Part shown: positions 1 through 11,973 of the stretch, one piece after another | How the letters are laid out: each line of letters opens with the position of its first letter | How positions within the stretch are numbered: the stretch's first letter is position 1 | Assembly (NCBI GenBank): GCA_013350335.1 | Contig: CM023535.1 | Coordinates: 34,938,991-35,002,990, forward strand | DNA: 64,000 bases | Source of the DNA: Chimonanthus salicifolius | Lineage: Eukaryota > Streptophyta > Magnoliopsida > Laurales > Calycanthaceae | Reading direction: 5' to 3' | Translations under genes and position numbers: made by a program | The notes under the pieces: model-generated | The model's database searches: none | Told to the model about the DNA's origin: nothing | What the model saw: only the letters and a program-made list of their open reading frames with translations

Positions 1-973
1 CATACCCCTCCCACTCGGTGCTCGACGGTTGTCAACTCGTGTGAACTTAGCCAATTCCTGCTTAAAAATGGTGGCTTTGCTGACCACTTCCGCCAGCGTA
101 GTTGCCTTGAACACTGTCACTCTGGCCCTAATGTTTGGCCGCAACCCACGTTCAAACTTACGAGCCCGCCGGTACTCCGTATCCGCTATGTAGAATGCAT
201 AGATTGATAGACTAAGGAATTCCCGGTGGTACTCAGCTACTGTCATCGAGCCTTGCACTAATGACAAAAAGGCTTGGATCTGGAGTTCCTTTTCTTCTTC
301 TGGGAAATAGTGATTTAGAAACGTCGCTGAGAATTGCTCCCAGGTCATAGCAGTCCTTTCCCTTTCTGGCACAAGTGCATGCTGTTTCTCCACTACTTCC
401 CACCACCTACCAGCATCATTTATCGGCTGTGATACAGCCAATAGAATCTTGTGGGCATGACTCTTGATGTTCAGTAGAGTCAGTATTTGGGAGATTTTCT
501 TCAACCAGTTCTCCACTCCAACAGGCCTTCTCTTCCCTTGAAGTAAGGAGGGCGCTGTTGTTGAAAGTATCTGACCATGTTCCGGTCATCAGCCTCACTC
601 GTGCTTCCACCTCCATTCATATGTTGTTGGACGACAGAAGTAACTACCGCTTGTACCAAGCTTTGTAGTTCAGGAGGCACGAATGGTAAACTCACGTTGC
701 TGTTGTTGTTCCCTTCTTCCTCCCGTCGATATGAATGTTCACTATCCTCCTCTTCTCGCCGAGAGTGTTGTGATTCTTCCTCATGTACTGATTTCTCCTT
801 ATATGTACTGATTTCTCCTTATCATGTACCGATGGCTCCTTCTCATGTACCACTTTCTCCTTCCCTTTATCGTCTTATCGAGTCTTTCTTTTTGGAGCCG
901 TTTCGCCAAAGCCAATTTGTAATACTTTCTCCTTCCCTTTTTTATTCTCTAGGCTCTTTCTCGTTGGAGCCAT
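1..973 (-). pseudogene. gag (capsid region) of element F, broken and partial
   Basis: Read on the minus strand, this is the Ty3/Gypsy Gag precursor, which forms the cytoplasmic virus-like particle. The start codon at 971-973 matches the gag start of element A in position and context. The charged, low-complexity N-terminal part is expanded by short tandem repeats at about 780-860. The capsid part follows, with PPELQSLVQAVVTSV near 650-695 and PPYFKGREG near 540, then the retrotransposon-gag helices down to ARVTVFKA and APSGRG at the left edge. The frame is lost near 530, just after GREG, and again in the N-terminal repeats. The zinc knuckle lies beyond the edge. Recognition is certain at family level; it is not translatable as one protein. 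Confidence 0.85.
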
Positions 974-1192
974 TTTTTTCCTAATTCATGGAAACATTAT
1001 TGGCTTAGTTTTCTTCGCAACATACATTAAATGCTATAAATCCTCATAGAATCATAAAATTGTGTATTTTATATATATTCATATTTCATCTTTGTACAAG
1101 GGTTGGTAGGGTTAAAACAAACCCTATAAAGAACAAAATGCACCCTTACAAAATATTCCCCTTTCTTCTCACTTTTCTTTCTAACTCTTAAC

Positions 1193-1634
1193 CTAATCTT
1201 CCGTGGAAGATCCTACATCATCAGCGAAGATAAATTAACTCTCAGGGCATGTCATCAACATGTGACCCAGTACTCCACATGTCAAGCAGGGTATTATCCC
1301 CGGTCCTCCAATGTAAGGACAATTAGTCCTTGCCTCTCCGTGCCCATGAAGTCCACAAGCCGGGCAAACAATATGTACAGCTGTGCCCATCCTGGTTGCA
1401 CAACTTGCACATATAGTTGGGATCTATCTCCCCAACCGATTCCATTATCAAAGGAATATCTTCCATAGGATCCTCCGGAAAAAGTGCTAGATCCTCTTCA
1501 ACTTCCTCGGGAGGTCCCTCCTGAAAGTCCATGTAAATTTCCATGTTGGAGTTGTTGGAAGCAGACACCAAATCTACGGGATTGCTAGGGGTTCCTCTGT
1601 CCCACAACTCCGTATACTCCACGTTACTCGACAT
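1193..1634 (-). pseudogene. ORF0 of element F, frameshifted
   Basis: This is the minus-strand copy of the extra ORF that precedes gag in all these elements. It starts at 1634 (MSSNVEYTELWDRGTP) and has the acidic PPEE...EEDL segment and the Cys/His cluster CKLCNQDGHSCTYC, which fits CX2CX4HX4C exactly. About 20 bp present in element A between the first and second Cys clusters is missing near 1365, so the frame shifts. Remnants of knuckles 2 and 3 continue in another frame, and the ancestral stop lies at 1193-1195. Function is unknown; see element A and the non-autonomous element for better copies. Confidence 0.75.
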
Positions 1635-1930
1635 ATCTGTATCATAACATAGAACTCATAAATAACCAACAACAGTTCTAATAAAACCAATCTTGGTTTT
1701 GGGGAATTTCTTGTGTAATGCATTGTGTTTGGGGAAATTGCCAAATCTTCACACTTTGTTTTCTTTTGTTTCTGGGGAAATCTCTAAATTCCTGTTGTTT
1801 GTTTCTCAATGTGGGGATATCGGGGAGTGCATCCTACTTTGCTATGTTTGATATGTCCAGTTATGACGACTGTACTTTATTTTGCTATCTTTCATTGTCG
1901 TTCTTAGATTGATTGTTCAGTCTGAGTCAG

Positions 1931-2065
1931 TCGAAGTAAATTAATCCGGCCCCCAATCAGCGGACTCCGAAGAGTCGGTCAGTTGGGATTCATATCTGTC
2001 AGTGAGACATGAAACTGTCTTAATCTTACTTCGATGATTCAACTTCTCATTTCGCCCTGATACCA
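1931..2065 (-). promoter_or_regulatory. Primer-binding site and structured leader of element F
   Basis: The primer-binding site is at 2054-2065 and reads TGGTATCAGGGC on the minus strand, one change from the initiator-Met tRNA match TGGTATCAGAGC in elements A and B. It is two bases from the LTR. A 9-bp inverted pair TCGAAGTAA / TTACTTCGA (arms 1931-1939 and 2026-2034) encloses a hairpin GACTC-TTCG-GAGTC at 1963-1976. The same arrangement recurs in three other elements here. A role in RNA packaging or dimerisation is inference. Confidence 0.75.
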
Positions 2066-2067
2066 AC

Positions 2068-3845
2068 TGTTACGCCCCGCCCTTTCCGAGATTCAGAGTC
2101 TAAATTTTTCTTTTAAAATATTAATATAATAACACTGGAAGAGGGCGGACGACGTCACGACGCGAGCTAAGTTCGGACTACCAAAGTCCGATACTTAACT
2201 GGCCACCCATGTGAGCATGGACTAAACCCATGAAAGACAAACCACACATGGAACTAATCAAATCATGCGGAATAAAACTAGACTAACTGCGGAATTAAAC
2301 TGAATAGATAGCAAGTACAAGTCTCCCATTAAAACTGTTTAAACTAAGCATCCAATATCAAACATAAACAAACCATAGCAAAGTTACTAGTTATTACATG
2401 TCCATAAAATGTAATTCAAATAACTGTAAAATAGAAATTTCATTTATCATTCAAGCGCTTAAGCTTGGCTCTCCTCCTGGTCCTCGACCTTCTCTTTCCC
2501 TTTTCCCTTTCCTGCATTATCCTCTAAGGATAGAATTAGGGCGTTAGATCAACGCGCCCAGAAGGTTTTTCGAACAAGGCTACCACATGGTTAGTATATA
2601 AAACATGCATATATCATAGTATATGACCAACAAGATATCTGAAATCAATGCTATGCATGTAAGTGCAAATGTAATGAGTCTCACCCATCACAAGTATACA
2701 TAGCTATCACTTGATGGGATTTTCATGTCAAGGTAATCCAGAGTACTCCACATTTCCTCTGAATAGAACTCTCATATCAAGTAAGCCAGAGTACTCCACA
2801 TTTCCTTTGTATAGAACTCTCATGTCCAGGTAATCCAAAGTACTCCTCATTTCCTCTGGATAGGACTCTCATCATTAAGTTGTCCCATAATCATCACCCC
2901 ATGCCATGCATGAGATGTCAATGTATATATATGTCATTTGTAAATATATATCTCGTCATTCAAACCAATTTAAAACATAAAACCATAGCAACATATCTCA
3001 TAAAAACCATGATAAAACCAACTATAAAAGTGGTTACAAGTAGGTAAGAAACCTACAGAAACTTCGCTTAAGTGTCCGTTCCTTTTTAAGCTTCACCCGA
3101 TCATGACTCGCATGCCGTTCAACTTCCGTTTCCTTGTTTATACAACAGCAAGTTAATACTCAATCTTCTTGATTTCTAATCAAGTTTAGATCCCATAAAC
3201 CATCTTGTGGGGTTCGGCCATACCCATGGACGAACTTCACCCACTTTAAATTTGTCCTTCCTTTTCATTTAATCATACTAAACCATATAAACACCTCATA
3301 TTACATAATATAACTTGGTAGGGTTCGGCCATTCAGCATGGCCGAACCATACCACTTTGATTTGACCCCTCTTTCAAGTCCTTTAATCCTTCATTCCATT
3401 ATTTTCCAATAATGCCACTGGGCTAAGCCTTGTTTAATTTTCCTTAATAACCAAGGTTTATAATAAATCTACCTTGGTGGGGTTCAGCCATATTACTTGG
3501 CTGAACCTCACCAATCCAAATTGAGTCTCATTTCAATCCTTCATACTTAACTAGACCTTAGTCTTTCATCATCTTTATGGCTTCACAATTACTTAAGTCC
3601 ATCAAAATTAGTTCATGGGGTTCGGCCATACATATGGCCGAACCCTATGGTTCTTTATTTCTATCCATTTTCATACTACAATCCATCTATAATTTCCACT
3701 CCAAATAGACCATAAAATGGCTCATAGAATCTTAATTTGAACAATGGGCCCCACCATTTTCTCATTTACAATCGCATCTATTAAATTTACCATTCCAATG
3801 GCATTTTCGTAAATATTCATATTATTGAGAAATTGGAGTGTTACA
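2068..3845 (-). repeat. 5' LTR of element F, internally deleted (1778 bp)
   Basis: It begins TGTTACGCCCCGCC at 2068 and ends GTGTTACA at 3845 (element orientation TGTAACACTCC... to ...GGCGTAACA). It is about half the length of related LTRs. From the right, U3 is present to about 3720, then the sequence jumps into the hairpin region, so the promoter, pyrimidine patch and splice-donor-like site are absent. The acceptor-like block (CTGCA at 2512-2516, hairpin GGGCGTTAGATCAACGCGCCC at about 2540-2560) remains. Four inverted repeats of the GGTTCGGCCAT type lie at about 3209, 3309, 3479 and 3617; the one at 3481-3507 has paired changes in both arms. Confidence 0.85.
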
Positions 3846-4089
3846 GTCTCGATAGTCAAGCCTATGACCTTGGACCCTATATGCTGGTCTCCACACGATT
3901 GGTGTATCCACCTCTCACAGAATTCTATAGGTCTTCCACCGAGTGAGCCGACAAAACTCACTCGTTTGGCGCCCATAAATTCCTGGTGAGTCAACACCCA
4001 CAACACAAGTCTCAACAACGAACCCCAATACCATAATCGCGGGTAAACACACTACCACATCTCACCACAGGCTGTCCCCACCATACAAG
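3846..4089. other. Fragment of older host element E
   Basis: This is non-coding DNA between element F and the solo LTR at 4090. Its last part, a CACAGGCTGTCCCCACC motif, continues across the solo LTR into the related repeats at 7789-8000. I assign it to the scattered LTR-like DNA called E. There is no ORF of note. Confidence 0.5.
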
Positions 4090-4523
4090 TGTAACGCCCC
4101 GCCCTTTCCGAGAATTTCAGAGTCTAATTTTTTTTTAAATAAACATCGGAAGAGAGCGGGCGGCGTCACGACGCGAGTTAAGTTCAGACTACCCAAGTCT
4201 GAACCTTAACTGGCCACCCATGTGTACATGGAATAAACCATGATAGTGAATCACACATGAAACTAACATCAACATGCGGAATAATCTAAATTAACTGCGG
4301 AATAGAAAGACGAGATAGCAAGTAACAGTCTTAAATATTAAATAACATAGATCAACCATCCATAGGTTATTATCCTAATCAAACCATAGCAAATAACGAA
4401 TTATTACATGTCCAACAATAGTATTCAAATGACAGTAATATAACGTAATCCAAATCCATCATTAAAGCACTTAGGCTCAGCTCCCCTCTCGGTCAATGAC
4501 CTTTCCTTTCCCCTTGCTTGTAC

Positions 4524-6557
4524 CTGCAATCTCCTCTGAGGATAGAATTAGGGCGTTAGATCAACGCGCCCAGTAGGTTCCCGAATCAAGGCTACCACAT
4601 GTTAGCATATAAAACATGCATATACATATCATAATACATGATCATCAAAACAGGTAAAACAATGCTATGAAATATGCACATGCAATGAGCATCCCCCATC
4701 ATGTACTTTCATAGCCATCACTTGACGTGCCTTGCACCGACAAGGTAAATTACAACACACCTTCATCTCTTCTATAAGCGATGTACATGTAATGAGCAAC
4801 CCCCATCATGTACCATCGTAGCCATCACTTGACATGCCTTGCACCGACAAGGTAAATTACAACAACATTCATCTCTTCTATACAATATGTACATGCAATG
4901 GGCAACCCCCATCATGTACAATCGTAGCCATCACTGTAGAACTTCATTCATTATCCCATGACTATGCATGAGATGCCAATGCCTGTATGCCATTTGTTAA
5001 TGCATAATATATCATTTGAAACACATATATTAAAACAAGAATCTCATAAAGAAAACCAGGGTAAAAACTGTGGTTACAAGTAGGTAGGAAACCTACTGAA
5101 GAATCCCTTCAGTAACTGATCTTTCTTTCGCGTCACCCGGTCACGACTCGCACGTCGTTCGACTTCCGGTACCTTATCCATATATCAATCAGCAAGTCAT
5201 AACATCATTTACTTATTCAATCACATCTACGACCCATCCACATCATGTGGGGTTCGACCATGCCCTTGGCCGAACATCACCAACTTAGGACTTAACTTCC
5301 TACTTTATTTAATCAACTCTTAAGCACTTAACCCTTTTAAAAATGACATGGTTCAGCCCTATGTTGGCCAACCAATAATCAGCAAGTTAAACTTCCATAA
5401 CTCACATCAAACACCATAATTTATATGGTTTAAAACTCACCAACTTCATCAAAACTAACATGGGTTCACTTGATCTGGTTGATCCCTCTACTTCTCATGA
5501 TTATACATGATTTAATCATGTTAACACAACCATGAATTACACATGGTTCAGCCACATAACCAGCCACCAAAACAGTAATTTAACTTCACCAAAACACATC
5601 ACTTACTTACATGGGGTTCGGCCATCCAAGGTGGCCGAACTCAATGTCCATATCTTGGTCTTTTAACCATGCTTTAGGCATTATTTAAACATGCAATATC
5701 AGTATTATATTGCTGCCTTTAAACCTCTTAGAAACCATCTAATTAAATTCATTCACAACAGTCCATAAAAAGTCTATGGTTTACATGTTTTTCCAACATG
5801 AAACCAACATTCTTTTACATGGGGTTCGGCCCTCTATGTTGGCCGAACCCAATGGTTATGTTTGCTGTTTTTAAACCTCAATCATCATGTAATTAACAGC
5901 GTATTAACATCAGGTTTTAACTTTAAAAGAAACCATCCAAAAACCAACATGATATCATGGGATTCGGCCATCCAAGATGGCCGATCCCCATGGTCCATCT
6001 TCTCCAATTTTACTCCACTGATTAGACCACATATCTTCAGCCTTTTCTGATATCCAAACCCATGTTTTAACCCTCTTTAAGCATGTATTTTAAATCTTAA
6101 TAAAATATGTAAAAACAGTCCCCAAATGGATGGTTTTAAATTTCAAAAACCATAACCATTAACCAACTCTTTTCATGGGGTTTGGCCACCCAAAGTGGCC
6201 AAACCCAATGGTTCATTTCCATCTTTTAATCCACTGATTTTAGACCATATAAATTTTAGTCCCTATGTCATTCAGATCCATGGTTTTTTAACCATTCTAA
6301 AACATTTATTTAAATCTTAATTCAAAACCCAAAACAGTCCACAAAATCCATGGTTTTCATGTTTCAAAACATGAAACCAAGCCATCTCTTTACATGGGGT
6401 TCGGCCCTTCATGGTGGCCGAACCCAATGGTTATTTCTACCATTTTAAATCCTCCACTAATCAAGGTTAAAACCTTGGTGTATTCGGCCATAACCATGGC
6501 CAATACACACCACATTTGCTCCATGTTATTATACCAAAATAACAAATAAATACTTAC
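4524..6557 (-). other. Putative LTR intron in the solo LTR
   Basis: On the minus strand, G|GTAAGTATTT begins at 6557 after a purine-rich segment, and the acceptor-like TTGCAG ends at 4524. All inverted repeats of this LTR lie between the two. Splicing is inferred only from the signals and from their conservation in the other LTR families here. Confidence 0.4.
5248..6510. repeat. Dispersed GGTTCGGCCAT inverted repeats (about 7 copies)
   Basis: Copies lie at about 5250, 5609, 5821, 5970, 6177, 6397 and 6480. The core form is GGGTTCGGCCAT, a spacer of 5-8 nt, then ATGGCCGAACCC. The copy with arms 6178-6189 and 6195-6206 reads GGGTTTGGCCAC / GTGGCCAAACCC, so two positions changed in both arms and pairing is kept. 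Confidence 0.85.
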
Positions 6558-7788
6558 CAAACTTCCAATCTTTCTCTTTGCCTTTGGTCCTTGGTTTCTC
6601 CCTTTTATTTCTTCATTTCTTTTGCTGTTTTGTGCTTGATCTACTGGTGCAAACACCTCTGCTATTCCAGTTAGGAAAAACGAATTTGAGAGAGGGAGAG
6701 AGAGAGAGATGGAAATTCTTGGATTTCCAATGTGAAAAATGGCCAACCTTGTGTGCTTATTGTTTTTGTAGTTCAGCCCCAAAACCTCTCAATTCCTCAT
6801 AATTCTTGCTCAAAACGGTGGGCATTGGGTGCCATCCAAGGCACCCCTTGGCAGCTACCAATGCAGCCATTCAAATCCCCAAGCAACCCACCTCAAACCC
6901 ATGCACTTATATTTAATATTTACCATGGAACTCACCAAAACAAGTCCCCAACGTGTGGGACTTGTTTTGGCTGATTTGAGACCAGCTAAACTCTTCCAAT
7001 TCCCCTTGGACTCACTGAATTTACAGCGCCTTGAGTTTCCATTTTGACTCACTCAACTCAAGGTATTTTTATTCCAACCCAACTCATCACATTTAATGCA
7101 TTTCATTTAATGCATATGAGTTAACTCACCTTTTGATTTAATTCCAACTCACCTCCATCCCACTCAACTGATTTGAATCGTGTTTGAGCTCCCTTGAGGG
7201 TTCACACGGTCAACAATAGTCAACTCGACCCGTTGGGTCCACTTTTAGCTCCTTGACCCGTTTTTGACTCCATGACCCAAATATGGAATTTTGGTCATTT
7301 GTAAATGGTTTTCATACATGGATCAAGCCTACCCATTTCTTCTCCACTTGATTTCCAATCAAATAGGCTTAACCCCATTTAATTTAAATTTACAAAACGG
7401 TCAAATAATCCAATAAGACCCGATAGGTCCCATTTGGGCCCTTTGACCCATTTAGCCATTTTTGACCCAAATGATGAAAATTACCCAACCAATCAAACTT
7501 AACATTCATAATGTGCTCATATGATTTTATTTTGAGCAATGGGCCCCACTATTTCCTTACTTAACATCACAAAATAATTAATTTAACAACTCAGGGGCAT
7601 TTTGGTAATTTTCCACTTCATTGAGAAATTACCCAACCAATCAAACTTGACATTTATAATGTGCTCATATGACCTTAATTTGAGCAATGAGCCCCACTAT
7701 TTCCTTATTTACAATCATATTTATTGAATTCACCAATCCAGGGGTATTTTCGTAAATATTCATCTTATTGAGAAATCGGGGTGTTACA

Positions 7789-8163
7789 ACAAGTGTCCTA
7801 GCCTGGAATACCATACCTCAGATTGTACCCACCCTGCAGGTGTCATAGCCTGGAACATCATCTCGCACCACACCGTAGGTTGTTCCCACCCTACATGTGT
7901 CCAAGCTTGGAATATCTCATCACATTGCAGGCTGTCCCCACCCTACAGGTGTCCTAGCCCGGAATATCTCATCACATCACATCGCACCATCCCTCAATCA
8001 ATGAGCGGGCGAGCACATCCTTAGCCTACTCGGTCATCCGGGGAATCACAAACCATACCAACAGGAGTTGTCCCTCACCGCATTGTCCCTCGACCTAGGC
8101 GAGCACCTCCTCAGCCTACTCGGTCATCTGGGGATCACAAACTATGCCAGCGGGAGCTGTCCT
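7789..8163. repeat. Tandem repeats of host element E, left part
   Basis: Two repeat types lie side by side. At 7789-7990 there is a 47-57-bp unit (CCTAGCCTGGAATA... CCCACCCTACAGGTGT) in about three imperfect copies. At about 7990-8163 there are two copies of the 89-bp unit that resumes at 22859 (TACTCGGTCATC, AGGCGAGCACCTCCTCAGC). The array is interrupted by solo LTR C. The region is GC-richer than the surrounding LTRs and has no coding signal. Confidence 0.7.
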
Positions 8164-10000
8164 TGTAACACCTTGGATTTTCAAGTTATTAATATATATG
8201 AAAATTACCCATTTAATTTGTGAATTATTAGATATGGACCTTAGATGGCTAAAGTGTTGGGTCATTGCCCAATTAAGACCTAACGGATTGTGGAAATGGT
8301 TTCAATTGAATTAAATGGGGCTTAATTAAAATGGTAATGCAATATCTATAAATAAAGGATTGCATGGCCGTGTGTGTGGGATTTGCACATCCATGGGGAT
8401 GCGCATAAGATCATTTAAAAAGAGGTCCTTTCCTTGAAACTAGGAGATTGCTAAATAAAGAAGTTGTTTGGCCGTGTGTGACATTGCATATCCAAGATAT
8501 GCGCATGTGTTAGTGTATCTCTAAAAAGGGTCATTTCCCTTGATTAAGAGCGATACTAAGGGAATTGCTAAATAAAGAAGAAGTCTAAGATTAAAAATAG
8601 AGATTGCTTTGCCGTGTGTGGGATAGGCGCAATCCGTGTTGATGCGCCAAAAGGGAATCCCTGTAGTGGCCCGGAATTTTTAAATTAATATAAATGTGGA
8701 TATTATTTATTTTAGTGATGGAAATTAGAAAATTTGTGGGTTAGATGGTAAATGGGCCAAAGTTTGGGCAAAGGCCCAAGTATGGCCCAATGGACTGTGG
8801 AGTTGATTTAAATTCATTTAAAGGGGCAATGAGGGTTAAATGGGTCAAGAATGGTCAAATTGGGTCACATACCCATTTGGGACCCGATGGGTCAAAGTAG
8901 TTAAGCTCTAAGGTAAATGGGCTAGATGGAAATGTAATTGGGCCATGGGCCCAATGGTGATCCATTTAGAGGGTATTCAATGAAATTAAATCACCTAAGT
9001 TAAGTTAAAAATTAAACCAAGGTGATGTGGCCAAGTGGGACCCACCTCCACCTCATCAAGTGAGGTGGCGTGTGGGCCAAGGTTTGGTGGGGCCGGCCAC
9101 CATGATTGATTTGGTCAACCGTGGGTGGAGTAATGGAGTTAGGTTAAGTACAAATGGATTAACCTAAGGTAATTATATAAGTAATTAAATAATTAAATTA
9201 TTTAAAGTGGTGGTTGAAAGTGGTCAAAGTGGGGCCAAGAGGTGAAAACCCACCTCATCCCCACCTCAAGTATGAAACACGTTGGACTTGGTGGCGGTTA
9301 TCTAAACCACCACCATAAAGAAAATAAAAGATCTTTTAAATATCTTAGGGTTGGTGGGGTCTTTAATGTAAAGAAAAATGGGGATAAGTCTTGAGTTTCT
9401 TTCCCATTTTTTTATCCTCTCTTCATTTTCACTCCATTCTCATTCTCCATTGCCGTCCCATGTTCAAGTGAAGGGAGAAAGAGAACTAAGGAGAAGAGAA
9501 GAGAAGGAGAGAAGAAAGAAGTAGAATTTGGAGGGAAATCACTCTAAGATTAAGGTTATCACCTCCCCTCTCATCATCTCTCCCTTTCCCTCTCTCAATT
9601 TAAGCTCTACTTTGGCCGATCCTAAGGTTGGGGGTTGCCACCATTGATTAAAGATCTTGACCTATCAAAGATCAAGAGGAAGGAGAGAGGAGGCTAAGGA
9701 GACCAACGGGAGTGACGGAAATCGGAGGAGACGACGGATTGTAAGTATTTCTTAAACAAGAAATTTTGGATTTTTAGGGTTTAAGAATTGGAATTTATTT
9801 TTGTGAAATTAATGGTGGATAGATAGTTTTATGTTATGGATTTTAAATCTATCAAATGGAAGGAATGGAAGGTGGAGGAAACCCTAAATGGATGAATTAG
9901 GGTTAGGGAAAAGAAATAAGTAAATGTAGTATGTGCATTGTGTAATTTATTAAATTGAGCATGGAATTGGGTGATTGGAATAAAAAAAAAATCATGGGCC

Positions 10001-10645
10001 ATAGGGTTCGGCCATGTAGCATGGCCGAACCCCATGGTGGGTGATTAGGTGTTTGGTTTAATTACTTAGGGTTTAAGGAATGGAAAGTGGGTAAAACCCT
10101 AATGGAGAAAAATTAGGGTTAAGGAAAAATAAAAGGGACTAAGGATAGTACATGCTTAATGTGATCAAACATAGAGGTATATGCAATTTTTTTGAGTCAA
10201 GGACCATAGGGTTCGGCCATGTAGCATGGCCGAACCCCATGGTATGTAATGTCTGATTTATTAGGGTTTGAAAAATGGAAGGCAATGAGGTTTTTTAACT
10301 AATGAATTTTAGTAAATGAATGAATGTGGGAAAGTTTTAAAATGGTGTTGTGATGAAAATGCAAGAGGTGTATGGCCTTGAAAGGCATGGATGAAGTGAA
10401 CCTTGAACCCTATGGTGATGAAATGATGATTAAATGGTGGGTTTAAAGGATAATGTGTTGATGAATTTAAGGTTTTTAAATGAACAAGTGTAATGATTCA
10501 AATGGGGTTAAGAATATGGTTTAGATGCATGATTTAAAACCCTCAAAGAAGGATTATTGGTGGATCTAAATGATGTAAATGGACCCAAGAAAAAATGGGA
10601 AATAGGCATCATGGATTCGGCCATGGTGTATGGCCGAACCCATGA
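10001..10645. repeat. GGTTCGGCCAT inverted repeats, element B 5' LTR (3 copies)
   Basis: Arms are at 10004-10015 / 10021-10032, 10209-10220 / 10226-10237 and 10613-10624 / 10630-10641, with 5-nt spacers. The first two are perfect over 12 bp. The equivalents in the 3' LTR are at about 17822, 18026 and 18434. The rest of this interval is AT-rich DNA with no ORF. Confidence 0.9.
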
Positions 10646-11558
10646 CCCAATGTTAGGTCATGTTATAGGCCAAATTTGGAATTATGCATGTGTTAAATCA
10701 ATGGAAATGAGGCTAAGTTAAGGGTTGATTTTTAATGATCTTGTAACATGGTTAGGGATCATTAATGGACCTAAGTTGTGGATCAATTTTGGGCTTAGGT
10801 AGGCATGAATGAATGAGTAATTGTTTATGTAAAAGGGGTAGTGGCGAAACCGTAATTAGTGGCCAAATTCAAGAATTCCATGGAAATTGATCATGGACTT
10901 AGGGGATCTAATGTAATAACCTTATAAGTGATTGATAAAGCCTAGGGTGGCCGAATTTTAAGATTTATGGGATTAAAAGATTTAATAGATGATATGGGAC
11001 CCACAAAACCTAAATAGTGACCGGTTTTTCATATGGGCTTAGAAATGGTTAAAACATGGACTAATGATGAATGTGTAATAAGGTACTGGATATCGCAGGC
11101 GGTGCGCAATCGGCGACCAGGTTTATCGAACGGAAAACGAAAAAGGACGCGAGTCGGTATTCTGTAGGATTCCTACATTTTTGTAAGCCATGGATTGGGT
11201 GATGTTTTCTTTAATTTATTTTGGAAAGCATGTGGTTGTCTTTAAGATGAGTTTTGGATTATGCATCTTGTGATGTTTTCCTTTAAATTATTTTGGAAAT
11301 TATGTGAATGCTTATGATGGGTTTTGGATTAAATATTGTGGGATGGTTTCCCTTTGATTTAGTTGGTAATCTTGTAATTGTTTTAAGATGGGTTTTATTA
11401 CTATTGAATTTCATATATTACATGGCATATGGCATCTATATCTCATGCATGGCATGGGAGGCATATGACAGGGGAAGGATGAAATGAAACCGGAGTCCAT
11501 GCTCCGTCAGGGCGACCGATAAACAAGCATGGGGACATTTCACATATGTATTATTGTA

Positions 11559-11777
11559 CCTTGACGAGGCTTTACCGTCAAGGGGGATGTTGTATTTATT
11601 GTTATACCTTGATGATGGTTTTTCCATCAAGGGGGATATTGTATTTGTGGTTACACCTTGACGAGGCCTTACCGTCAAGGGGGATGTTGTATTTATTGTT
11701 ATACCTTGATGATGGTTCTTCCATCAAGGGGGATATTGTATTTGTGGTTACACCTTGACGAGGCCTTACCGTTAAGG
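11559..11777 (+). repeat. Tandem 48-bp stem-loop repeats (5 units)
   Basis: Five stem-loops start at 11559, 11607, 11656, 11704 and 11753. They alternate between CCTTGACG...CGTCAAGG and CCTTGATG...CATCAAGG, so the stem is kept while one base pair switches between C-G and T-A. The last has CCGTTAAGG, giving a G-T pair. The array is followed by the conserved acceptor-like block. Confidence 0.85.
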
Positions 11778-11893
11778 GGGATATGGCATCGAGATAGTAA
11801 GGATGATGGGGGGATTCATAACACAGACACCCATGGCATGACATTCATTTTATGGCTTTTCGTTATGTATTATCTATCTGCTTTGTTATCACT

Positions 11894-11973
11894 AATCCAT
11901 GTGTTAGCCCTACTCGGAGTCCTACTGGGCGCGTGGTCTAATGCCCTACTTCTACCCTAGCTGACGATGCAGG
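11894..11973 (+). promoter_or_regulatory. Conserved 80-bp block with GGGCG hairpin
   Basis: It contains CCATGTGTTAGCCCTA, then CCTACTGGGCGCG...GCCCTA forming a hairpin (11927-11946), then CTTCTACCCTAG and GATGCAGGA. Matching blocks occur in all LTR families here, for example 22310-22386, 27024-27107 and, reversed, 34040-34130. It is the best conserved LTR segment between families. Confidence 0.75.

Larger units (their letters stand above)
1..3845 (-). mobile_element. Element F: Tekay-like Ty3/Gypsy element, 5' half only
   Basis: Reading leftward from 3845, the order is a 5' LTR (2068-3845), a primer-binding site, a structured leader, ORF0 and gag, which runs off the left edge of the window. 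The rest of the element, including pol and the 3' LTR, is outside. The order and sequences match element A (23962-51585) in reverse. The 5 bp after the LTR end are GTCTC; the partner duplication would lie outside. Coding regions are broken, so this is a dead copy. Lineage assignment comes from gag and leader similarity to element A, which carries a chromodomain. Confidence 0.88.
4090..7788 (-). repeat. Solo LTR, family A type (3699 bp), target duplication ACAAG
   Basis: It starts TGTAACGCCCCGCC at 4090 and ends GGGGTGTTACA at 7788. It is flanked by a perfect 5-bp duplication ACAAG (4085-4089 and 7789-7793), with no internal region, so it is a solo LTR left by LTR-LTR recombination. On the minus strand the order is two tandem U3 modules of 148 bp (starting at about 7481 and 7629), a pyrimidine/purine patch near 6560-6720, a donor-like GTAAGT at 6557, seven GGTTCGGCCAT inverted repeats, the GGGCG hairpin block at about 4550-4575 and a U5-end hairpin at about 4186-4220. 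ORFs in it are short and incidental. Confidence 0.93.
9741..11972 (+). other. Putative LTR intron, element B 5' LTR
   Basis: GTAAGTATTT at 9741 matches the plant 5' splice site and follows a purine-rich segment. A GGGCGCGTGGTCTAATGCCC hairpin at 11927-11946 is followed by a pyrimidine-rich TTCTACCCTAG and by GATGCAG ending at 11972. All inverted repeats of the LTR lie inside. The same pair of sites occurs in the 3' LTR (17561 and 19780). Splicing itself is not demonstrated. Confidence 0.4.

Noticed and set aside
7789..8163. A host gene between insertions
   Set aside because: No ORF, and the DNA is tandemly repeated and continues at 22859 in the same arrangement.
10001..10034. GGTTCGGCC as a pol III B-box (tRNA-like GGTTCGANNCC)
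   Set aside because: The invariant A after GGTTCG is G here, there is no A-box at the right distance and no T-run terminator, and the motif is palindromic.
10001..10034. The inverted repeats as microRNA precursors or MITEs
   Set aside because: Arms of 12-16 bp are too short for a typical plant miRNA stem, and there are no target-site duplications or terminal repeats as in a MITE. They may still be small-RNA targets.
11546..11960. Overlapping 70-100 aa ORFs on both strands in the LTR (also 19256-19768)
   Set aside because: They translate the tandem stem-loop repeats, appear on both strands and change between the two LTRs; there is no domain and no conserved start.
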